Shown one piece after another: positions 56,395-64,000 of a DNA stretch of 64,000 nt. Position 1 is the stretch's first letter. Each line of letters opens with the position of its first letter. The position numbers and the translations under genes were made by a program. Source of the stretch: Phragmites australis (lineage: Eukaryota > Streptophyta > Magnoliopsida > Poales > Poaceae); assembly GCF_958298935.1 (NCBI RefSeq), contig NC_084931.1, positions 14,597,334 to 14,661,333 on the forward strand. The letters run 5' to 3'. The notes beneath the pieces are model-generated. The model saw only the letters and a list, made by a program, of their open reading frames with translations, was not told the DNA's origin and did no database searches.

Positions 56395-56717
56395 ATGCCG
56401 AGGGCAGGAAGTAGCCGCCGAGACAAGGGCCCCGATAGCTTGCTGTCGGAGTCACGGATCGTCAATGAGGAGGGGGCGGAGAAGGTCCGAAAACTCATGG
56501 TGCCCGACGGCTAGTGGGAGGTGTCAGTGGTGTCACCAACAAGCTTTCTGCCCATCACGGACCGGCCATAGTGCATTGTAATCTTCATTTCCTTCATCGC
56601 CGCTGGGCTGGTGCCATCGTTCTCCACCTTCTTCCTCAAGGTGCTGGACACCTTTGGCATCCAACTCATCCACCTGAGTCCGAACTTGGTGGTCATCTTG
56701 GCCATCTTCGCGCAAGC
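56395..56717 (+). pseudogene. Truncated antisense gene (putative gypsy-type transposon domain)
   Basis: The frame begins MPRAGSSRRDKGPDSLLSES and continues with VRKLMVPDG, then a stop at 56512-56514. After it come FISFIAAGLVPSFSTFFLKVLD and HLSPNLVVILAIFAQ, where the sequence runs directly into the right LTR. It matches the N-terminal domain of the gene at 40743-43933. It is broken by the stop and the deletion. Confidence 0.85.
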
Positions 56718-58131
56718 TGTCGGAGGGTGAACTCCTCAAGCGGGGATCCGGAGGGACTCCCTTTGAGATTCGGCTGGGGGGATGATTCTGAATCCGCTTC
56801 GTAGGTGAAATAAATGGGAGTAAATGAGATGCAGTGGAGGTGGAACGATCGGATGCAGGAAGGAGTAAATGCTCAGGGGATTTTTAGACAGGTTCGGGCC
56901 GCACTGAGCGTAACACCCTACTCCTGTGTGTATGCTATAAATGCTCTGAGAATATCTCTCGGAGGATCTGCTGCGTTACAAGAATATTTGTCTAAGTCTA
57001 GAGCTTCGTGCTCCTTGTTCTTCGAGACTTGACTTCTGGTTCGTCCTCTGTTGTCTCGATCTCAACTTTCACTGACTTTCTTCGGGGAGCCCGCCCCGCT
57101 TATATACCCGCCGGGGCGGTAGCGTGCCTAGAAAGGATGGCGTGAGTTCCAAGGTACCATAAATAGAAAGCAACCATCATGGGCTGCTACACGAGGTGAC
57201 GGGGAGGGTTGAAAACGCGCCCCCGTCCGGTCTTGTTCGTCATAATGCCCCTTTTCAATGGGCACCGCGGGGAGGGCCCACCGGGCAGCCACCGAACAGC
57301 CCAGCGTGCTTGCTCGGTCAGAGTAGGTCTGACACAGCAGGGCGGCAGACGGGGTGCCTCGAGCTCTGCGACGTTATCCCGAGACGCGCCGGATGATGCG
57401 CGATAGGACCTGTGCATTAAATGTCCCCACGCCTCCCTGCCAGGCCGTGGCAGGGACTGACAGCAGGCATGGGGGGAGCAGTTTGAAGTGACAGGCCATG
57501 CGCCCTCTTAAATGCAGCATCAGGCCTCTCACCAGTTGACACCTCACCGCTGGGCCTTTGTGGGGACCACCGGCGAAGGACTTCTCAGGTCCTCGGGGAA
57601 CCGAGTGCTCGGGGGCCACTGTTCGCAGCCCCGAGCACTCTCTCCCGGATATGCCCTTTCTTGGTCCTCAGGGAACCGAGTGCTCGGGGGCTACTGTTCA
57701 TGGCCCCGAGCACTCTCTCCCGGAACTGAATGTTTGGGTCCTCGGGGAACCGAGTGCTCGGGGGCCACTGTTTGAGCCCCGAGCACTCTCTCCCGGAACT
57801 TGGCTTTTCTTGTCATCGGGGGACTTGGGTACTCGGGGACCACTGTTCACAGCCCTGAGCACCCTCTTCCCAGCACTTGGTCTTCTCGGGTCATCTGGGA
57901 ACTCGGGTACTCGGGGACCTCTGTTCGCAACCCCGAGCATCCTCTTCCTGGCACTTGGTCTTCTCGGGTCATCGGGGAACTCGGGGACCACTATTCATGG
58001 CCTGGAGCAATATCTCCCAGGACTTGGTCTTCTCGGACCTCGGGGAGATAACCCCCGAGGGAGGGCGCCATGTGGCACTCTGCTGTTCTGGCCTCGGGAC
58101 TCGGGTACCCCCGATTCCTATGTCACCGACA
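56718..58131 (-). repeat. LTR of the shrunken Tat element (right, 5' LTR)
   Basis: This 1414-bp LTR starts TGTCGGAGGG and ends TGTCACCGACA. It has about six hairpin units (about 57588-58050) and a minus-strand TATA at 57100-57106. Confidence 0.88.
57588..58050 (-). repeat. Tandem array of about 75-bp hairpin units (about 6 copies)
   Basis: These are the same units as at 55030-55800, about four fewer, which accounts for the 309-bp LTR length difference. Confidence 0.88.
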
Positions 58132-58136
58132 AAGTC

Positions 58137-59000
58137 CATGCTAATTTCTTCCCATTTCCACTCAGGTACTTTCAATGGTTGTAGCAGTCCTGCTGGTCTT
58201 TGATGCTCGGCTTTGACTCGTTGACAGACCACACAAAGCCACGTATTCTGCTACTCTACGTTTCATTTCGTACCACCAATTGCCAACTGGTTAGCAGACT
58301 CTTTCCTTAACATGGTTCTGGAAGACATATGTTTCAGAGCTAGTAAACTGTCATTACCTAGCTCAAGATTAACCTTCCCACTGTGGGAACTAGTTAGTTG
58401 ATCAAGGAAGGGAACTTCCTTCAATCAGAACTCACACTTGCTCAATTTAGCATACAATTGGTTTTCTTTGAGCTTCTACAATACAATCCTTAAGTGTTTC
58501 TCGTGCTCTTCTTCATTCTTGGGGAAAACCAGAATATCGTCAATAAATACTACGATGAACTTGTCCAAATAATCCATGAAGACCTTATTCATCGGATACA
58601 TGAAATAGTCTGAGGCATTGATCAAACCGAATGACATCATCGTGTACTTGTACAGATCATACCGGTGATGAAAGCTATCTTAGGGATATCTGATGCTTGA
58701 ATCTTCAAATGATGATCTCCTAGGCGAAGATTGATATAGCACATCACACATGCACCCCTAAGCTGATCAAAGATGTCATTGATCCTGGGAAAAGGATGCT
58801 TATTCTTGATAGTCACTTTTGAGGTCAGAGTGTAGCTTCCGAGTACTGTCCTTTCTTTGGCACACCATATTACTCCTTTAATCTTGCTGACTAGCCTCTT
58901 CTAAGAAAAACATCTGGGTCTTTAGATTCCAGAACCAAAAGATTGGCTAAATAGTCTACCCACCTTAAAAAGGTTCGAACTAAAACATACACATCTTACT
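58137..59000 (-). pseudogene. RT and integrase N-terminal remnants of the second Tekay-like element
   Basis: On the minus strand, broken RT wording (HPFPRINDIFDQLRGACVMCYINL, FIVVFIDDIL, KNEEEHEKHL, NQLYAKLS) runs to about 58400. Then, without an RNase H domain, integrase zinc-finger wording follows (VCQRVKAEHQRPAGLLQPLKVPEWKWEEISMDF) up to the nested insertion. There are many stops. Loss of the RNase H block suggests an internal deletion near 58300-58400. Confidence 0.8.
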
Positions 59001-59199
59001 CTTGTTTCTTTCCGAAAACTTTATCGGTGACATTGAAGGTGTAACATACAATAGAAGTTTGATTCTATGAAGGGAAACGTAACCCATTCTGAAAACTTTA
59101 TTATAGAGTTGATCAATGATTACATCACAAGGGATATTCTTATGCCTACTAAGCTTCTTTAGTCTCTATGTTGTTGAGCTGAGCTGATCTTTCTTAAGT

Positions 59200-60655
59200 A
59201 GGAGTTTGAGACTTCCTGTGGCTAGGTTGAGAACTTCTTCTGAATATTGAGGTCAGGTTGATCCACAGTAGGATACATTGCATGACACCTGCAGATTCAA
59301 TGTAGGGGTCCTCCACAGTGAAAACATGCTCTCTCATTGGGAGGAGAACGATATCTTTTAGAGCACTTGTTGAAAAAGTGTCCTTCATCTCCATAGTGTA
59401 AACATACTTTCCTCGCATCTGGCACAAGAATACTTAGGGGACATTGGCTTGCATAATGTCTTTCTTCTCCACAACAAAAACATGTCTTCCTTGTAGGGGT
59501 ACTCTGGGATTTGCTCTCGACTTGTGGAACTTCCTAATTAACAAAACAATGTGCTTGTTCTGGCGTGGAATGGAGTTGAGAACCGTTGTTTGCCTGTTGG
59601 TCCTCCAAAACACTTTTCCTTTTCTTGTTGTTGCATTGCTGTCTAAGCTTTTCTTCTGCACCCGGTGCTTCTTCTTTGAGCTTGACGGGACCCTGTCGAT
59701 CTTGACCATCTTGAGTTGCAGCTTGAAAGTCTTGGCGGCATGAATGCTTAACTGAGGTCTTCATCTGGGGCTGAGGGTTGATCCAGTTTCGGGCGGAAGA
59801 CTTCTTAGGGCATTTCTTGGCGAAATGTCCTTCTTCTCCACAGCAGAAACACTCTACTTTCTTTGTAGTAGAATCTCGGGGTTTGTTTTCGTCCAGATTT
59901 ACATGTTGAGGAATCTGAATGTTGGGACATGGAAAAGAAGCTTTTTCTATCGTATCATCCTTTTCTTGACTGACGGGTTTGCCCTGTTGCACTAATCCAA
60001 CTTGATTTTTGTACTTTTTGGAACGTTTGGCCTTGCTTGGTTGAAATTCACTGTAGGTGATCACCCAATCATTGATGTCTAGATCACAAGGATCACTTTG
60101 CTTCTGGCTTCTATTATGTGCTTGGGGTTGAGACCGAGTAGGCCTTAGAGTGTTAGTGTTGGCCTGATTTGGAAACTTCTTGGGACACCTATTCACATAG
60201 TGTCCTTCATCTACATAATGGAAACATACTTTGCTTGAGGTGGAAGTAGCCAGGCTATTCTTGGCTTGATGAGTGGCAAGTAGAGTACAACGGAGTGTCT
60301 GATAATCGGAGTGTTGAACAGGTTCTTGGGGTTGAGGCCTGTACTGATGGTTAGGATGGAGCATAGAACCTTGCTGAAGAGATTGAGTTAACACACAGGG
60401 ACGTGCATTGCTTCCATGTCCTTGGAATGGTATCTTCCTCTTCTTCCTGTAGTCCTGTTGACTATGTTCGTCTTCTGCACTCAGAGCAATAGTGGTCTGC
60501 AGCAACCTTTGCATATTCTGAGCCATGCTTAGGAGGATCTGAGTCTGTGTTAGTAGAAGTTGCTCCTTGTTGAGCTGTGGTGGTGTATGCTGGTTGTTGT
60601 CATTGTTGTTAGGATTGGTGTCCTCACCATACTGGTCTTCCTTTGTGTTCACCAT
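59200..60655 (-). pseudogene. Gag with several zinc knuckles but no capsid domain
   Basis: An open 373-aa frame (60655-59534) starts MVNTKEDQYGEDTNPNN, which is a normal Tekay gag beginning. After about 60 residues it jumps to Gln/Ser-rich linker sequence. The capsid segment (usually some 200 residues) is not there. Knuckles follow: CFHYVDEGHYVNRC (second Cys changed to Tyr) and CFCCGEEGHFAKKC (complete). After a frame change come CFCCGEERHYASQC and CLHYGDEGHFFNKC (again Tyr), then a last partial one. Protease, which should follow, is not readable. Without a capsid this gag could bind nucleic acid but probably not build particles. Confidence 0.8.
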
Positions 60656-61150
60656 CTGATCATGATTAAAGAAGGAGGTTAAAGCAAGAAGGGAAAGGAC
60701 TAGAAGGAGAAAACCTAGCTATACTCTAAACTATAGAGAGATATAAGGAATGCCGCTGTTACCAGATGCTAAAGCATCCCTCAACGCATTCCAGCACTCA
60801 AACAGAAAATCCAAATCACCCAAGGCACACCACACGAAAGCACAACGCTCTATCGCCTCTGAGGAACAGGGAAAGTCCTCCTATGACTCGAAAACTAGAA
60901 CTAAGAGCGACGTAGAAGCAGATCTTCAAGTCTTTAGTGTTGTGGCAGATGAATCTTCCTTGTAGCGAAGAGCCTTCACTTTATCAACGGAATCTTCATA
61001 TGAAGTAGAAGCACCAAGCATGGTCTTCGGAGCATCCTCCTTGATCAGGGTAACCGAGACTAGTTCAACAGCTAATTTTTTTAAATAGTCTTTCAAAATA
61101 GGACCTTATGGCACGAGCATTCTATCTAGGCTACGTCCTACGGTCAACAC
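60656..61150 (-). other. 5' leader of the second Tekay-like element
   Basis: This is non-coding sequence between the gag start and the primer site. A + strand open frame at 60750-60965 has no recognisable domain. Confidence 0.6.
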
Positions 61151-61163
61151 GGCTCTGATACCA
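61151..61163 (-). promoter_or_regulatory. Primer binding site (initiator tRNA-Met) of the second Tekay-like element
   Basis: The minus strand reads TGGTATCAGAGCC, four bases after the LTR end (CGGGCGTTACA GAAG). It is a perfect initiator tRNA-Met type site. Confidence 0.92.
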
Positions 61164-61167
61164 CTTC

Positions 61168-64000
61168 TGTAACGCCCGGTTTTAAAGGAACAAAACCAGG
61201 CACAACACATGTATGCCAGGATCAATTTTCATACATGCGTTTACATCATCATTGTATCATTACACTGTCAAATTATAATAACGATAATAACTATTACAAA
61301 AGGACCCGAGGGTCTAAAAGAAAACACAGCAGAACAAAAAGGTCTTTAGCGTCAGCGGGGCTTCCATCTTCCACAGGCGTCAATCGGGGGCACGTGAGCC
61401 TAGAACACCAACCCTGGGTCGAAGTCTTCCTCTTCAAAGGGACCAGCTTTAATGACGGCTTTTGAACAGCAGCAGGATGCAAGGAAGGGGACAACAAGTG
61501 TGAGTACAAAGATTGTGCTCCGCAAGTGGAGGGAAAACATGTTATGGGGCTTAAGTCAAGGAAAGGCTAGGCACGGGTTAACTGCACTAAGCAACTATGG
61601 CCTGCCTATGACTCCAACCTCAGGCATCCTATTTACTAAGTGTGAAGACGCAACTGTATCAAAAGGATTGACTCATTGGATTCAATCCGACTACCAAGAC
61701 TCACACAGTAATTCCATTACCTGGTTACCCCAACCAACCATACCAAACCCAGATCTCAACTAATCTTAAAGAAGTCCAAGCTCGCTCTTGTCCGTGAGCA
61801 CGGTTGATCGACCAGATTGATACTCTACAGAGTTTGCAGAGCTTTCCCCATGAGTCGTGATTCCCGTGTTGCTTCACACTTCCAGGGTGTGGAGTCAGGG
61901 TCTCACTACAAGGCCTTTACAAAGCTCCCGCCGACTTGTAGGCACCCACTGAGGTTTCACCGCTAATAGACGACTAAGTTGCTACAGAAGCCCCCTCTTG
62001 TGCCACTACTCCGTCCAATGGTGCCCACAGAATCGGAGGGTGACTAATTAGTCGGCCAGGCCGTACCCATATAAGCCTCATGATTGTGCGGATTCACTTG
62101 GTTACATGTTCAAGAACCGGTCCTTAGGACCCCACACAGGAGCAAACACAAGCCTGCTATAAAGCACCACCTCAAACGAACCATCCTGTTAGGATCCCTA
62201 TACCATGTTGCTACACAAATTACCATTTCCGAATATTGTTGCATAGTTCATTAGTCAATATTAACATTTCTCCCAACCTTCAATGCACTAGCATGGCTAC
62301 CCATTTTAGCCCATGATACTCCAATGGCAACAAGGAATATTCATACAGAAACTAGTAAACCCTAACATGGGATTCCATATTTAACAAGCATGCAATGAAG
62401 GATAAAAACTACACCTGCAAATCCTAAAACAGGGTAAAAAAATGCTCAAGGGCACTTGGCTTCGACGAGGGGTTGCTCAAAGTCTTCAAACCCTAGATCT
62501 TCATACCAGAAAAGCACACAAGAAAACATCTAAGAATAGTACATCAAACAGTACCAAAACTATGCAAAAAACCCTATAAAAAGATTCTACACGTCGCTAC
62601 GAACATTAGGGTGCGAAAAACGTCTGAATCGGAGCTACGAGCTAAAAGTTATGCGATAAACAAGATTATGGTTACATTTGTAAAAGAAAAGGACTTATTT
62701 TAAATAAAAATAGAGAGGTTAGGGGCCTTTTTAAAAAATAGAGGGACCTAATTGTAAATATGGAGAAGTTTAGGGACTAGCTGCAAAAAGACATGGGCTC
62801 TTGGTTAAATTTAGGAAAGTACAGGGGTTTGTTTTGCAAATTTGCCATTATTCCCGAATGAAAACAAATAGGAATATTACTGGGTAAAGGTTTGCTAATG
62901 TGGCACTACCACGTAGGCAAATTGGATGAGGTGGCTGGCTTATGTGGCGCTGAGGTGGCTGATTTGGTGACTTGGAATAAGTGGACACATGTCTCCATGT
63001 GATTGGCCCAACCGAAGGGGTATTCTAGCTTCTAATCGTGGCCCTCCAAATTGGATCGGACGGTGGATAATTGAGGGGGGGGGGATCTGGCCGGCTTCAG
63101 AGGAGAGCGACGGTGGTGGAAGCTCGGTGGCGGCGGTTCTCTCACCGGAGAAGCGGCAAACCTCGTCGCCGGGCAAGGGGATCGACGGCGAGCGGCGGCG
63201 GAGAGAGAGGGGAGGGCGACGAGCTTACCCCGAGGGCAAACGGCGATGGAGAGGGCTCGAGGCAACCGGGTGATGGAGCGGATGGCGGCGGCGGTCGGTG
63301 CGGCATCGGGAAAGGGCTCCGACGGCCGAATCAACGACGACGTGCCTCAGAAAATACTCGGGGAGTTCCTGCAGAGCCGAAGAATAGTTCAAATCGGCTG
63401 GAGGTGGCACATATGCACAGAAGGGTGGCGGTGGCGCAACCTCACCGGAGTTGAGGGAGAAGCTGGCGCCACGGTCAAATCTGAGAGGGATAAAGAGGGA
63501 AAAAGGGTGGGAGATGTTTGGAAAGTTGCAAGGAAGGAGATGGCCAGCTTAAATACACGAGAGGGGAAGGGCACCGACCGGAATTTGGAGAGAAACGGCC
63601 GGCGGTAGTGGCCTTCAATGGCGTTGGTTTCTCGCTTTGATTGGGCAATAGAGAGAGTTTAAGGAGGGGGAAACGATGGGGGGCTCTTGATTGAGTGTCA
63701 AGGCATTGATGCCGGCCATTTTGGGGAGGGGAGAAGGCGCGGGGAGGCGCGAAATCAGCGGCGGCCGAGCAAAGGGGATCGGGCCGGCGGGAGGTTGAAG
63801 AGGCGGAGCTGGCTCGGGCAGGGTTGGCGACTCGGCTCGGGCGCGGTTGCTAGCGGCTCGGCGCTGCAGCTAGTCGCTCGGCGCGGGGCTCGCACGACAG
63901 AGAGGGAGCGGGGGAGGGGGGCTGGCTTGGGAGCGGTAGCAGGCCGATTCGGCCAACGGGCCGGCGCGGGGAAGAGGCAGCCCACGCGGGAAGGAGAAAG
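61168..64000 (-). repeat. 5' LTR of the second Tekay-like element, partial
   Basis: It starts (in + coordinates) TGTAACGCCCGGTTTT next to the primer site and runs past the window edge, so it is longer than 2.8 kb. It contains AT-rich parts, the short conserved frame at 62446-62529, and a GC-rich, low-complexity part from about 63000 on. Long open frames in the GC-rich part are not convincing genes. A minus-strand TATTTAA at about 63549-63555 may be the LTR promoter. Confidence 0.8.
62446..62529 (-). other. Short conserved reading frame inside the second Tekay LTR
   Basis: It is 27 codons from an ATG at 62529 to TGA at 62446-62448, ending GFEDFEQPLVEAKCP. It matches the end of the frame at 1930-2016 (DFEDFEQLIREGKCP) in another Tekay-like LTR. 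The stop is at the same place in both. Confidence 0.45.

Larger units (their letters stand above)
54161..58131 (-). mobile_element. Shrunken Tat-lineage element nested in Tekay integrase
   Basis: It is flanked by aaatc (54156-54160) and aagtc (58132-58136), a 5-bp duplication with one mismatch. It splits the codons for MDFVVG around the first catalytic Asp of the host integrase. The LTRs are 1723 bp (left) and 1414 bp (right), differing mainly by about four tandem units. The interior is only 834 bp and holds the antisense promoter and the start of the antisense gene. The primer site, gag and pol are gone. The left LTR begins TA instead of TG. It is a relative of the element at 38529-49910, with diverged sequence but the same plan. 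Confidence 0.88.
53118..64000 (-). mobile_element. Second Tekay-like gypsy element, 5' LTR to chromodomain, with nested Tat insertion
   Basis: This minus-strand element runs in order from a 5' LTR (61168 to beyond 64000), primer site, leader, gag (60655 down to about 59200), RT and integrase start (about 58980-58132), nested Tat insertion, integrase end, GPF and chromodomain (54155-53118). Its 3' UTR and 3' LTR are missing: chromodomain sequence meets copia integrase at 53117/53118. Internal parts are also missing (capsid, most protease, RNase H). It is a decayed or non-autonomous derivative. Confidence 0.85.

Noticed and set aside
60750..60965. 71-codon + frame in the Tekay leader
   Set aside because: It runs antisense to the leader, matches no domain, and is short enough to be chance.
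62989..63608. Arg/Gly-rich frames in the right-hand LTR
   Set aside because: They lie within LTR sequence. Both strands are open because of base composition and no domain is seen.

Overview
This is repeat-rich nuclear DNA of a grass (Poaceae). The elements are grass types: a CRM-type centromeric retrotransposon, Tat-lineage gypsy elements with hairpin-rich LTRs, SIRE-like copia with CCGGACCATCCGGTG-type LTR repeats, a Stowaway MITE, and a LINE ending in (GTT)n. The species cannot be named. There is one host gene. Almost everything else is LTR retrotransposons, several nested inside one another with readable target-site duplications (TSDs).

Layout. 1-11154: the 3' end of a chromodomain (Tekay/Del-like) gypsy element on +, with a 3.09-kb LTR split by a nearly intact CRM-type element on - (2508-10271, TSD gggct). 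The CRM ORF is unbroken but one integrase catalytic Asp is Asn. 12213-13379: a hAT-type non-autonomous element (8-bp TSD). 13875-23716 (-): the host gene, a MED33A/REF4-RFR1-type Mediator tail subunit. Its 12 exons join in phase to 1303 codons. Introns hold a LINE fragment, a hAT MITE and a CCTAGG-rich repeat. 25254-30772: a decayed copia element with unequal LTRs, itself interrupted by fragments of other LTRs. 31840-32092: a Stowaway MITE. 34033-34929: a broken N-terminal piece of a FAR1-like gene or transposase. 35090-38528 and 49916-53117: a mosaic of SIRE-like copia (-) and gypsy pol pieces.

38529-49910 is a young Tat-lineage element (TSD GACCA) inserted in the SIRE element. On - it codes a leader peptide fused to archaeal-type RNase H plus integrase; gag, protease and RT are absent. 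On + it carries a two-exon, 1037-aa gene (putative gypsy-type transposon domain, then a coiled coil) with its own TATA box and a 77-bp intron. Its LTRs hold 10 and 11 copies of a 73-bp hairpin unit, most with a G-box (CACGTG) core.

53118-64000 is a second Tekay-like element on -. It has a gag with several CCHC knuckles but no capsid domain, RT and integrase remnants, a chromodomain, a tRNA-Met-type primer site, and a 5' LTR that runs off the window. A shrunken Tat relative (54161-58131) is inserted in its integrase. That relative keeps only LTRs, the antisense promoter and the start of the antisense gene.

The strongest candidate for an under-described system is the antisense spliced gene plus U3 hairpin array shared by the two Tat-lineage elements. 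Next is a short peptide or splice-like motif conserved inside the LTRs of the two Tekay-like elements.
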